Shown here piece by piece: positions 19,122 to 27,156 of a stretch of 35,873 nt of DNA (position 1 is its first letter; each line of letters begins with the position of its first letter). Position numbers and translations under genes: made by a program. The DNA lies in contig LOEV01000134.1 in assembly GCA_001516065.1 (NCBI GenBank), positions 1 to 35,873 on the forward strand, written 5' to 3'. The notes under the pieces were generated by a model, which did not search any database, was not told where the DNA came from, and saw only the letters and a list, made by a program, of their open reading frames with translations. Source of the stretch: Alphaproteobacteria bacterium BRH_c36 (GTDB lineage: Bacteria; Pseudomonadota; Alphaproteobacteria; Rhizobiales; Hyphomicrobiaceae).

Positions 19122-19595
19122 TTGGACGAAATTGCAATCGCGCGAGCCCTTCATGTGCTTGCCATCGTTCATTGGATCGGCGGCGTCATGCTCGTCACGC
19201 TCGTGCTGCTACCTGGCATCACACGTCATGTCCCAGCCGCCGAGCGGCTCTCGCTGTTCGAGATGATCGAAGGCCGCTTTGCCTTACAGGCACGCTTCTC
19301 GACAGCGATCGCCGGAGCAACCGGATTCTACATGACGCACGCGACGGACTCTTGGGAGCGGTTCGCAGACATATCGTTCTGGTGGATGCATGCAATGGTG
19401 TTGGTGTGGACGATCTTCACCTTCGTGCTGTTCGTGGCAGAACCGCTCTTCCTCCACCGCTGGTTCCGCCAGCGCGCCACGCGCGATCCTGAGGGCACAT
19501 TCCGCATCGTCATGCGCATGCATGTTATTCTATTGACCGCAAGCTTCGCGACGATCGCCGGGGCCGTGCTCGGCGTCCATGGCGGCCTGCCATGA
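19122..19595 (+). CDS. Small membrane protein, CopD/DUF2269-like, TTG start
   Basis: 157 residues and four predicted helices (about 5-27, 48-68, 84-108, 132-155). The first helix carries ALHVLAIVHWIGG. Related CopD/PuuD-like helical bundles carry His residues that may bind heme or copper. The start is TTG at 19122, with GGAG eight bases upstream and no ATG that would keep helix 1. The stop overlaps the next gene's ATG (ATGA), so the two are translated together. A second protein with the same LH-x6-WIG pattern lies at 25568, inside the pqq operon. Confidence 0.72.
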   Translation: MDEIAIARALHVLAIVHWIGGVMLVTLVLLPGITRHVPAAERLSLFEMIEGRFALQARFSTAIAGATGFYMTHATDSWERFADISFWWMHAMVLVWTIFTFVLFVAEPLFLHRWFRQRATRDPEGTFRIVMRMHVILLTASFATIAGAVLGVHGGLP

Positions 19596-20296
19596 CCCCG
19601 GTACGGTTTCTTATCCGGCATCAAGAAAAAAGTTGCTTCATGGATACGACCTCCAAGCGCCGCAGGGCCGTCGCACTTCGCCACGTCTCCTTCGAGGGCC
19701 TCGCGATTCTCGCCCCGCTACTTGAAACGCGCGGATACGAAATCGAGATCTGCGATGCCGTGGATATCGGGTCACAGAAAGCAGACATCATTGGCGCAGA
19801 TTTGTTGATTGTACTGGGCGGGCCGGTCGGAGCCTACGAAACTGACTGTTATCCCTTCCTCCGAGACGAGATTGACGGCGTTGCAAAGCGTCTTGCCGAA
19901 CGCAGGCCAACACTCGGCATCTGCCTCGGAGCACAGCTTATGGCGGTAGCATTGGGTGCCAGAGTTTATCCGGGCCGCGCCAAGGAGATTGGCTGGGCAC
20001 CGGTGACATTGTCGATGCATGGTGCAGCTTCACCGCTTACGGCTCTTGACGGCTGCGTCTCGGTGCTGCACTGGCACGGCGACACGTTCGACCTGCCGCC
20101 TGCTGCAACGCGACTCGCCTCGACTCCCATAACTGCCCAACAAGCCTTCAGCCTTGGTCGCAACGCGCTTGCTCTTCAATTCCATGGGGAGACAGACGGC
20201 ACCGACATCGAGCATTGGCTGATGGGACACGCCTGTGAGGCTTGCCACCGGCGCATGTTCGCTGCTTGGCTCGACCAACTCGATTTAGGATCCTAA
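19592..20296 (+). CDS. Class I glutamine amidotransferase-like protein
   Basis: GATase1 fold of about 230 residues. Seen: LIVLGGPVGAY, the nucleophile elbow LGICLGAQLMA (Cys near residue 111), GWAPVTLS, LHWHGDTFDLP, and ALQFHGETD with the catalytic His and Glu. It resembles stand-alone GuaA-N-like or gamma-glutamyl hydrolase-like proteins and may release ammonia or cut a gamma-glutamyl bond. The start at 19592 overlaps the upstream stop. ATG 19640 is an alternative, since homology begins after it. It is convergent with the MaoC gene. Confidence 0.82.
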   Translation: MTPVRFLIRHQEKSCFMDTTSKRRRAVALRHVSFEGLAILAPLLETRGYEIEICDAVDIGSQKADIIGADLLIVLGGPVGAYETDCYPFLRDEIDGVAKRLAERRPTLGICLGAQLMAVALGARVYPGRAKEIGWAPVTLSMHGAASPLTALDGCVSVLHWHGDTFDLPPAATRLASTPITAQQAFSLGRNALALQFHGETDGTDIEHWLMGHACEACHRRMFAAWLDQLDLGS

Positions 20297-20337
20297 TCTG
20301 CAGTGCGGTGACGCTTGGCGGCCGTTCCTGGTTCACG

Positions 20338-21339
20338 TCAGTTTGACCTTACCCTCCGCTCCAGCAGCATCTGAGGATAGAAGGATACAACAGCATTTCC
20401 CGCGGCGTCGTGGCCTTCGGCACCGACAATGAGCATCCCCCAGCCGCGAAGCGTCGCAACCTCTATCTTGCGCTCGGCCCAGCCACGAAACGCAATCTTC
20501 TCGCCGGGGCGCACCGGCCGGTGCCAACGCAGATGCTTTACGCCGGCAGCCGGACCGAGCATGGGCACTGGATCGCCCAAACGGCGAAGATGCGCGGCCT
20601 CCTGCTCGTAGTAGCCTACCATGCACTGCATCCATGCCGCCGTGACGTGTAATGGATGCACGTTTGATGCGATCGCTTGAGGCAGGCGCGGAACCTGGAT
20701 CTGGTAAGTATTTTGCAGCCCGACCAATCTCGCAAACGTTTCAACTCTCTCTTCGGTGAAGGTATAGCTGCCGAGGGAAATCTCGTCGCCCGGACAAATA
20801 TCATCGAATTGCTTGATCGCATGGAGCACCGGCCGCCTCGAGGCGCGTGCCGGCCGGGCACGCAGAAGCACACATGCTCCGCAGCTGAAATTGCCGTCTC
20901 CCTCAAACGGCCGGAACAGACAATCCAACCTCCATCGGATGACCATCTGGCCTTGCTGATCGATCGCCTCGACGATGGCAGACCTCGATTGCCAATGGCA
21001 TGTGCACGGGGGAGCCTGCGACCACTTAACCTGGCACGTGAGCGTATCGCCCGGTCGTACCGGGCGCGACCATATTATGTCCTCTGCACCCGCAGCGTAC
21101 AGATCGAGGGATTGTTCGTTGGCCGCCTCGCGCAAAAGGTTCATCACCATGGCGCAGGTATGCCACCCGGACGCTGCAAGACCGCCGAGCACCGTCGATC
21201 TCGCAGCGGTCTCGTCGATGTGAAAAGGCTGCGGGTCGAAGACCGAGGCGAAGGCAACGATGTCTTCTTTCGACATCCTGACCTGTCCGAGTTCAAGGCG
21301 CTCGGTCATCAGGAATTCGTCCCAGAGCGACTGCGCCAT
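20338..21339 (-). CDS. Double hot-dog MaoC-like protein
   Basis: 333 residues with two hot-dog halves. The first (about 15-150) has ASVFDPQPFHID, the Asp...His pair of MaoC enoyl-hydratases, and GLAASGWHTCAMVM. The second (about 185-330) has RPVRPGEKIAFRGWAERK but a changed active-site stretch (LPQAIASNVHPLHV), so it may be structural. A reaction on a thioester or similar enoyl substrate is expected. The start at 21339 follows GGGGAA; the GTG at 21360 is less likely. Its place beside cofactor genes is unexplained. Confidence 0.82.
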   Translation of the reverse strand: MAQSLWDEFLMTERLELGQVRMSKEDIVAFASVFDPQPFHIDETAARSTVLGGLAASGWHTCAMVMNLLREAANEQSLDLYAAGAEDIIWSRPVRPGDTLTCQVKWSQAPPCTCHWQSRSAIVEAIDQQGQMVIRWRLDCLFRPFEGDGNFSCGACVLLRARPARASRRPVLHAIKQFDDICPGDEISLGSYTFTEERVETFARLVGLQNTYQIQVPRLPQAIASNVHPLHVTAAWMQCMVGYYEQEAAHLRRLGDPVPMLGPAAGVKHLRWHRPVRPGEKIAFRGWAERKIEVATLRGWGMLIVGAEGHDAAGNAVVSFYPQMLLERRVRSN

Positions 21340-21657
21340 TGCGGTTCCCCTGCCTTCCACGGCATCTCACCCGGCATGGAAATGCACGAGTCGAACACGC
21401 TGGACTTGGCTTCAGTCAAGTCTAGCCTGAGTTATCTGTGCAGATTGGAGCAGAGCGGTTGCACACCGTCAGGTCGTTCATCGGCGTGCGCAGTAGTTCG
21501 TGCAACCCCCTTTGTCAAAGATGTCGTCTCTGGACTGGAGTTTGGTCTGGCCAATGTCGAGGCACCACTCGAAAAGCAAACGTGGCCGAGCCTCCAACCA
21601 GCATCGCGGTCGGCTTGCCAAGGCCGAACACACGAACCGTCGAATATCAAAACGACT

Positions 21658-22293
21658 ATGGATGAATTGCCGCCCACATTGAGGCTTTGGTTCTGCATCG
21701 GTTGCGGGTCGAAGGGTAATTTCGCCGATTGCACCGGTGATTGCAGCTCCGAGCGCATCGACGTCGTTCCAGCTGAAACCTTCGCGGATCTGTTCGAAGC
21801 AAAGATGGTTCTCGTGGAACAATCCGCCATCGTTGCAAAGTTCCTGCACCAGCTTTCAGAACTCGTCGCACCTGGAGGGGCCGCAGAAGAAGTCTGGCAC
21901 GGAACGAGGGACAAGGCTCGGGACGTGCTGTCCGCCCTCGAAGGGATTTCATCGCGCATGCAGCCCGTCGCTTTCGATCGGGACCAGGCTGCGGAGGTCT
22001 GGCGCTGCTCGACCTGCGGGTCAGTTGAGGCGACCCGCCCCTGTATCGGCGTGTGCCTCCGAAAAACGGTAGATTTCGTTTCACTGGAAACCTGCGAACT
22101 GCTGGTCAAGGATGTGGCCGATCTCTCGGAAGCCGTGGACGCGGCGATCACGATGTTTCGGTTTCTCCGTGGTGTCGCGCCGCGCGATGGGAAGTGGGAC
22201 CTCTGTGTGAAGCATTTCCAGACCGCGGCGAGTGATCTGCTAATTTCGCACCGAAGTCTTGAATTACCAGACGCATACTCCGTGCCGGCCTGA
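21658..22293 (+). CDS. Unknown protein with duplicated CxxC...CxxxC motif
   Basis: 211 residues. Near the N-terminus it reads LWFCIGCGSKGNFADCTGDC, and about 110 residues later VWRCSTCGSVEATRPCIGVC, both followed by a matching IDVVPAETF / VDFVSLETC stretch. So the protein is an internal duplication, each half holding four Cys in CxxC-x7-CxxxC spacing, ahead of a helical region. The pattern fits zinc ribbons or Fe-S sites. I do not recognise the family. The start is the ATG before DELPPTLR; the open frame further upstream is antisense to the MaoC gene. It is divergent from MaoC and upstream of the queD-like gene. Confidence 0.65.
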   Translation: MDELPPTLRLWFCIGCGSKGNFADCTGDCSSERIDVVPAETFADLFEAKMVLVEQSAIVAKFLHQLSELVAPGGAAEEVWHGTRDKARDVLSALEGISSRMQPVAFDRDQAAEVWRCSTCGSVEATRPCIGVCLRKTVDFVSLETCELLVKDVADLSEAVDAAITMFRFLRGVAPRDGKWDLCVKHFQTAASDLLISHRSLELPDAYSVPA

Positions 22294-22403
22294 ACAGCTT
22301 CGCGCAGAGGGCAAGATGTACTCGTCACGTCCAGACCGAAAGAGGTTGCAGACCACTGCGACCGCAACGGCTTTCATGCAACATTCCAAAGCGGCATCGG
22401 AAC

Positions 22404-22766
22404 ATGAGAAAGAACCAGCCAACAGCCAGGATAGCTCGAACTTATCGATTCGAGGCGGCCCATCATCTGCCGCTTGTGCCCTCGACACACAAGTGTCACC
22501 GCATGCACGGCCATAATTACCGCATAACCGTCATCCTGCGTGGCCAACTTGACGACCGGGGGTTAGTTACCGATTTCGGCGAACTCGATGACGAGATCGC
22601 TCCCCTGCTGAAGCAGCTCGATCACGAGCTGCTAAACGACGTGCCGGGGCTCGAAAACCCGACGGCGGAATTGATCGCGTTCTGGTTGCTAGAGCGCCTA
22701 TCGCACGCCGTGACGATTCGGGTCTACGAGAACGATGACAGTTGGGCCGAGATCTCGAGAGTTTGA
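22404..22766 (+). CDS. 6-pyruvoyl-tetrahydropterin synthase / QueD homologue
   Basis: 120 residues. The zinc ligands are FEAAHHLP (His) and HGHNY (two His), and the QueD-type Cys is present in THKCHRMHGH. FGELDDEIAPLLKQLDHELLND and the C-terminal DSWAEI complete the family. It may make carboxytetrahydropterin for queuosine or another pterin or deazapurine; no queC, queE or queF is nearby, so the product is open. A 3' overlap of 69 bp exists with the convergent cytochrome gene. Confidence 0.88.
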   Translation: MRKNQPTARIARTYRFEAAHHLPLVPSTHKCHRMHGHNYRITVILRGQLDDRGLVTDFGELDDEIAPLLKQLDHELLNDVPGLENPTAELIAFWLLERLSHAVTIRVYENDDSWAEISRV

Positions 22767-23315
22767 TGCATTGTGCCTGTCCGGGACGTCGGATGACCCG
22801 GGCGGGTTATCCCGCTGGTCGCGTCGATGCGATGCAACGCGGTAGGTCTCGTGGCAGGCCGTACAGTTGGCTGATATCTCACCGAGTTGTTGGAGTATCC
22901 AACGTGTCGATGATTTGCGAGCGTTGTCGGCCAATTCGTCGAACTTTTGGTGGGTATCGGTGGCAAGCAGGACGAACTGGGGCGGCAGCTTCAGAATGGC
23001 CAATCGCGATACATCGTTGACCGCATTCATGCCAACTTCCCGCGCGCTCCCGGAAACCGCATCGTAATCCCTTTCCGCGAGTGCGGACGTGATGGAATGC
23101 AGGGCTGAGAGAAAAGTACGCATGCCCGCACGAAGATGCTCTGCCTCCAGTAAGGATAGGTACACCGCTTCTCTGTGTTCGCCACTTTCATTGCCGCCAG
23201 CATCCACCACTTTTGACGTCTGGCACCCCGACAGCGCCAGTGCGGTAAACGACGCTATAATCAACAACGCACTCGTGCCGACATACTCCCGTCTTCGACT
23301 CACATCGTGATCCAT
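22698..23315 (-). CDS. Cytochrome c'-like lipoprotein
   Basis: The start at 23315 has GGAGGG six bases upstream. A lipobox (ALALSGC) follows a hydrophobic segment, so the mature protein should be lipid-anchored at Cys near residue 31. A four-helix part leads to NCTACHETYR, the single C-terminal heme c site (CxxCH) of cytochrome c'. Such proteins bind NO or CO or pass electrons. The roughly 40-residue polar tail after the heme motif is unusual and is antisense to the queD-like gene; it may be random read-through. It is divergent from pqqA. Confidence 0.78.
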   Translation of the reverse strand: MDHDVSRRREYVGTSALLIIASFTALALSGCQTSKVVDAGGNESGEHREAVYLSLLEAEHLRAGMRTFLSALHSITSALAERDYDAVSGSAREVGMNAVNDVSRLAILKLPPQFVLLATDTHQKFDELADNARKSSTRWILQQLGEISANCTACHETYRVASHRRDQRDNPPGSSDVPDRHNASNSRDLGPTVIVLVDPNRHGVR

Positions 23316-23914
23316 CGTTGCCCTCCGCCAGCCATCGCAGCGCTTTGCCGCCGATCGTTCCAACCGCAAAAAACTAAAGTACAGTCGGCTCCTTGATCTG
23401 CATTTCGATCAGCGATGTAGGCCGCCACGTAACCGGCTGAAAGACGAACACCTGAAGCGTCAACAGCGATTAGAGTTGAGGCGGTCCATGCCACGGATGG
23501 AGGCGCACATTCGCGCCTGCGGGAAAAACGCAATCGATAGACCGCGCCGGACCATTTGATCGACATACGAAGCTGCATCGTGTTCTCTTCCCGACCTGTC
23601 GTCGCTTCCATCTGCGTGGCGAATGCCCTTTGGTGTAGGGCTGGAGGGGTCCTTGCTGATGTCGCTTCTCCTTGATATGGCTTGCTGTGTGGCAAACCAA
23701 GAGAAACGATATATCATTTCTAAAATTTTGAATTCCACACAATCGGCTTTTCATTATTCTGTTCCAAGATAGGCGTTCATTGGCAAATAGTTGCGTTTGA
23801 ACGCAATTGATTTAACCAAAGGCAAATGGTTCGAATAAGGGTGCGGCATAATCCGGTCCCGGCGCTTGATCATACCGGCGCAGGAGAACGACGAAAACAG
23901 GAGGAATTACCGCG
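23316..23914. promoter_or_regulatory. Control region between cytochrome c' gene and pqqA
   Basis: About 600 bp without a gene I can support; the minus-strand frames here have no family. Next to pqqA it holds an inverted repeat ttgcgtt-tg-aacgcaa (23791-23806) flanked by two copies of ggcaaat (23782 and 23821). An FNR-like half-site ttgat (23807) is followed by a poor second half. These could bind a regulator of the pqq operon; which one is not evident. Confidence 0.4.
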
Positions 23915-24031
23915 ATGAAACTTATCGATCCGGCCGTCTTTGTAGCACCGAAGCCCCAGACCTGGGTTGCACCAGCCTACTGCGACGTCCGCCTCGGTTT
24001 CGAGGTTACGGCATACGTCTACGTTCGATAG
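23915..24031 (+). CDS. pqqA: PqqA, PQQ precursor peptide
   Basis: A 38-residue ribosomal precursor with AGGAGG upstream of the ATG. The C-terminal part, PAYCDVRLGFEVTAYVYVR, lines up with the whole of Klebsiella PqqA, including the Glu and Tyr that become the PQQ core, here E30 and Y34 in the ExxxY motif. PqqE joins the side chains of Glu and Tyr while PqqD holds the peptide. The N-terminal 19 residues, with Pro and Trp, are an extension beyond the usual 22-29 residue form. pqqD follows after 74 bp. No pqqB or pqqC lies between, as would be usual. Confidence 0.9.
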   Translation: MKLIDPAVFVAPKPQTWVAPAYCDVRLGFEVTAYVYVR

Positions 24032-24105
24032 CCAAGCGAGGGGTCCTTGCGGCCCCTCCACCCCTTTTATCGGTCGTCATATCTCGCATCACTCGGGAGC
24101 AGTCG

Positions 24106-24396
24106 ATGCATAACGAAGATCGGCTACAGCCGAGCGACATCATGGTGCTCAATCCAAACTTTCATTTTCGCTGGGAGGAACCGCAGCAGTCGCATGTCCT
24201 GCTGTACCCGGAAGGCATCGTAAAACTGAATGCGACGGCCGCCGAAATTCTTGAGATGTGCGTCATGCGAGGACTAACCGTGGCAGAGGGGACAGAACAG
24301 CTTGCGCACCGCTACGACGGCGCCGACTTGATGTCCGATGTCATGCAATTTATGGAGCTGGCATATGCCAAAGGCTGGATCCGGCCTAAGTCTTGA
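24106..24396 (+). CDS. pqqD: PqqD, peptide chaperone for PqqE
   Basis: 96 residues; GGGAG precedes the ATG. The family pattern is clear: PNFHFRWEEPQQSHVLLYPE, then GIVKLNATAAEIL, and FMELAYAKGWIRPK at the C-terminus. PqqD is the RiPP recognition element that binds PqqA and delivers it to PqqE. Its end overlaps the pqqE start by 32 bp, so the two are translationally coupled. Confidence 0.93.
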   Translation: MHNEDRLQPSDIMVLNPNFHFRWEEPQQSHVLLYPEGIVKLNATAAEILEMCVMRGLTVAEGTEQLAHRYDGADLMSDVMQFMELAYAKGWIRPKS

Positions 24397-25492
24397 CGGC
24401 CTCGGGATGCCGCTGTGGCTTGTGGTGGAACTCACCTATAAGTGTCCTCTCAAGTGTCCCTGGTGCAGCAACCCGGTCGACTTCGACCGCTATCGCAACG
24501 AACTCAGCACCGAAGAGTGGAAGGATTTGTTGCGAGAGGGACGCCGGCTCGGCTCCCTGCAACTTGGCTTCACTGGCGGCGAGCCAACCCTGCGCAAGGA
24601 CCTTGAGGAACTCGTCGATGAAGCTAATCGGCTCGGTTACTACACCAACCTCATCACCTCTGGCGTCGGCCTCTCCCCGCAGAGAGTCCGCGACCTGAAG
24701 CGCGCCGGTCTGAAGCAGGTTCAGCTTTCCTTGCAATCCTGCGATTCCGAACTCAGCGAGAAGCTCGTCGGTCTCGACGTCTTCGCCCATAAGATCGAGA
24801 TCGCTCGCACCATCAAGGCTGAAGGTTTTCCGATGGTGATGAACGTACCTGTGAGCCGTTACAACATCGACCAAACCGAGGCCCTCATCGATCTCGCCGC
24901 CGATTTAGGAGTCGAATACCTCGAGTTTGCCAACCTCCAATACTACAACTGGGCGCTCATCAATCGCGCCGACCTCCTGCCAACACGCCAGCAACTCAAG
25001 CAGTCCGAAGCCGCTGTCGCGGCCGCGCGCGAACGGCTCGGCAAGCGATTGACCATCTACTTCGTCGTGCCCGACTATTTTGACGAACGGCCCAAAGCCT
25101 GCATGAACGGATGGGGCGCGATCCACCTCACCATCGCGCCCGACGGCACCGCACTGCCTTGCCAGGAGGCGCGCCTCATCAAGGACATCGATTTTCCCAA
25201 CGTCCGCGAGCATAGCCTTGATTGGATCTGGCGGGAGTCGCCCGCATTCCGCCGCTTCCGGGGGGACGACTGGATGAAGGAACCATGCCGCAGTTGTGAC
25301 GACCGGGAGAAAGACTTCGCCGGTTGCCGATGCCAGGCATTCCTCTTAACCGGTGATGCTGCGAACACTGATCCGGTCTGCTCAAAGTCGCCGCATCGAT
25401 ACTTGATCGATGACATCCTGCTCGAAGCCGAGAATAGACAAGAGCGGGCCGGGGCGGATGCTCTCATCATGCGCGCGAGATGCCGTTCATGA
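24365..25492 (+). CDS. pqqE: PqqE, radical SAM/SPASM enzyme
   Basis: About 375 residues. TYKCPLKCPWC carries the radical-SAM CxxxCxxC cluster and GFTGGEP binds SAM. YTNLITSG and NIDQTEALIDLA are PqqE-like. The C-terminal SPASM domain keeps its Cys set (ALPCQEA, PCRSCDDREKDFAGCRC, DPVCSKSP), in near-identity with Klebsiella PqqE. It forms the Glu-Tyr carbon-carbon bond in PqqA, the first step of PQQ synthesis. The start at 24365 lies inside pqqD; the ATG at 24407 is also possible. Confidence 0.95.
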   Translation: MPKAGSGLSLDGLGMPLWLVVELTYKCPLKCPWCSNPVDFDRYRNELSTEEWKDLLREGRRLGSLQLGFTGGEPTLRKDLEELVDEANRLGYYTNLITSGVGLSPQRVRDLKRAGLKQVQLSLQSCDSELSEKLVGLDVFAHKIEIARTIKAEGFPMVMNVPVSRYNIDQTEALIDLAADLGVEYLEFANLQYYNWALINRADLLPTRQQLKQSEAAVAAARERLGKRLTIYFVVPDYFDERPKACMNGWGAIHLTIAPDGTALPCQEARLIKDIDFPNVREHSLDWIWRESPAFRRFRGDDWMKEPCRSCDDREKDFAGCRCQAFLLTGDAANTDPVCSKSPHRYLIDDILLEAENRQERAGADALIMRARCRS

Positions 25493-25567
25493 GGAAGTCC
25501 GGGAAACGCTTATCTGCGCTGCTGCGCCGAAGTGTCTATTAAAAGCTTCACAGGAGCGAGGGATTTC

Positions 25568-26053
25568 ATGATCGATGAGGCTGCCCGGATCCTGCACATC
25601 ATGGGCGTGGTCGTGTGGATCGGTCATAATTGGTCGAATGTCGTCCAAACACCCGTCTACCGCCCAATTCTCCCGGCTGAGCCAGAGGCCGCGGCACGCG
25701 AAGTCGCCCTCGCGGCCTCGAAGCGGGAGCACGGGATTTTCCGTTACTCGTCGGTCGTCGTACTGGCAACGGGCCTATTCATGCTCTGGCGAAACGACGT
25801 CCTCGTCGACACGCTCACATTCTCCGGACCATCGATGGCGCTCGGGATTGGGGTATGGCTGGGATTGGCAATGGTTCTCAACCTTTGGGGCATCATGTGG
25901 CCTCACCAGCGGAAGGTGCTCGGTTTCGTCGCAGCGCACCCCTCGGAGCGACTCCGCTGTTCACGCGTAACCTTTCTTTCTTCGCGCATGAACACGGTGC
26001 TTTCCATTGTGACTATCATGCTCATGATCGCGGGTGCACACGGAGCCCTTTGA
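25568..26053 (+). CDS. Small membrane protein in the pqq operon (PuuD/CopD-like)
   Basis: 161 residues and four hydrophobic helices (about 8-25, 58-78, 88-110, 135-155). Helix 1 holds RILHIMGVVVWIGHN, the same LH-x6-WIG pattern as the protein at 19122. The family resembles the membrane part of PuuD and CopD, with His residues that could ligate heme. The ATG at 25568 has GAGGG before it; the GTG at 25532 is the other choice. It sits between pqqE and the SerC-like gene. It could link cofactor synthesis to the respiratory chain, which is inference only. Confidence 0.75.
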   Translation: MIDEAARILHIMGVVVWIGHNWSNVVQTPVYRPILPAEPEAAAREVALAASKREHGIFRYSSVVVLATGLFMLWRNDVLVDTLTFSGPSMALGIGVWLGLAMVLNLWGIMWPHQRKVLGFVAAHPSERLRCSRVTFLSSRMNTVLSIVTIMLMIAGAHGAL

Positions 26054-26081
26054 TGGCCTGCATCAACGGAAATTACCCGTG

Positions 26082-27152
26082 ATGGACGTACACAGTTTCG
26101 CTTCAGGTCCTTCCATGTTGCCGCCAAGCGTTGTCGAAGCGGTAGCACGCGACATGGTCGATTGCGCCGCGTCGGGGCGCTCGCTGCTGGGGTTGCCGTT
26201 TACAAGTAGAGAATTCACCGAGATCCTCGGGAGAGCCGAAACTTATATCAGACAACTCTTAGCTATCCCCGATGGCTACCACGTGCTGTTTCTGCAGGGC
26301 GGAGCTTCGAGCCACTTCACCTTGCTGCCGATGAACCTACTCGGTAATCTGAGGCAGGCCGACTACGTCGAGACTGGGCTGTGGTCGCACCGTGCTGCCG
26401 AGGCTGCTCGGCCGTGGTGTGAGGTGAATATATCCGCTCGCGGCAACAGATCAGCGATGCCGCTGCCAGACGATTGGCAGATTTCCGCACAATCCGCGTA
26501 CTGCCATATAACCACTAACGAAACCGCCGAAGGCCTGCAATTGCACACGTGGCCAGAGAAAATCGACGTCCCTCTAGTCGCCGACATGACAGCCGACCTT
26601 CTGACACGGCCGGTCCTCATGGAGCGGTTCGATCTGGTCTACGCAAGTGCGCAAAAAAACCTTGGCGCGGCGGGTCTCACCATAGTGATCGTTCGTGAAG
26701 ATCTGCTCGGTAAATCCAGAGAAGGCACACCGGCGCCACTCGACTACACTCTGCAGGCAACAGCTCACAGCAAGGTCAACACGCCGCCGACGATTGCTGT
26801 CGCGGTTGCCGCACGCATGCTCGAATGGATCACCAGGCAAGGTGGGCTAGCGTTAATGGAAGAACTCAATAGGAAAAAGAGCGATGCGATCTACGCGATC
26901 ATCGACCGAAGCGGCTTCTATCGTTGCAACGCCGCCCCGCCTCATCGCTCCATGCTCAATGTCTGTTTCAAACTGCCCAATGCTGAGCTCGACAAGCGCT
27001 TCCTAGCCGAGGCAACAGCCGAGGGTCTGCTCGACCTTGGCGGACACGTCGACATCGGTGGAATTCGTGCTTCAGTCTACAACGCCGTTCCAGAGCAGTC
27101 AGTCAGCAAACTTGTGTCGTTCATGACCGAGTTCGAGGCAAGGAGGGGCTGA
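26082..27152 (+). CDS. SerC-like aminotransferase with altered substrate site
   Basis: 356 residues, collinear with phosphoserine aminotransferase: FASGPSMLPPSVV, the PLP Lys in YASAQKNLGAAGLTIVIVRE, KVNTPPT, and GGIRASVYNAVP. The phosphate-binding pairs of SerC are changed. The His-Arg of SHRGKEF reads Phe-Thr here (LPFTSREF), and the His-Arg of GHRVVGG reads His-Val (GHVDIGG). So PLP chemistry is kept, but phosphoserine is probably not the substrate. The ATG at 26082 fits the family start. It sits in the pqq operon, and the next gene starts 4 bp after its stop. Confidence 0.85.
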   Translation: MDVHSFASGPSMLPPSVVEAVARDMVDCAASGRSLLGLPFTSREFTEILGRAETYIRQLLAIPDGYHVLFLQGGASSHFTLLPMNLLGNLRQADYVETGLWSHRAAEAARPWCEVNISARGNRSAMPLPDDWQISAQSAYCHITTNETAEGLQLHTWPEKIDVPLVADMTADLLTRPVLMERFDLVYASAQKNLGAAGLTIVIVREDLLGKSREGTPAPLDYTLQATAHSKVNTPPTIAVAVAARMLEWITRQGGLALMEELNRKKSDAIYAIIDRSGFYRCNAAPPHRSMLNVCFKLPNAELDKRFLAEATAEGLLDLGGHVDIGGIRASVYNAVPEQSVSKLVSFMTEFEARRG

Positions 27153-27156
27153 GCCC

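Noticed and set aside
18876-19172. Cys-rich minus-strand frame of 98 codons
   Set aside because: Overlaps the start of the CopD-like gene and lacks a ribosome site; the composition looks random.
20677-21657. Long open frame upstream of the Cys-rich gene
   Set aside because: It is antisense to the MaoC gene and shows no family; open frames opposite GC-rich genes are common. The real gene starts at 21658.
23460-23754. Overlapping minus-strand frames before pqqA
   Set aside because: Two frames overlap and neither has a family or a good start; treated as a non-coding control region.
23807-23820. FNR box (ttgat-N4-atcaa)
   Set aside because: Only the left half fits; the right half matches two of five bases.
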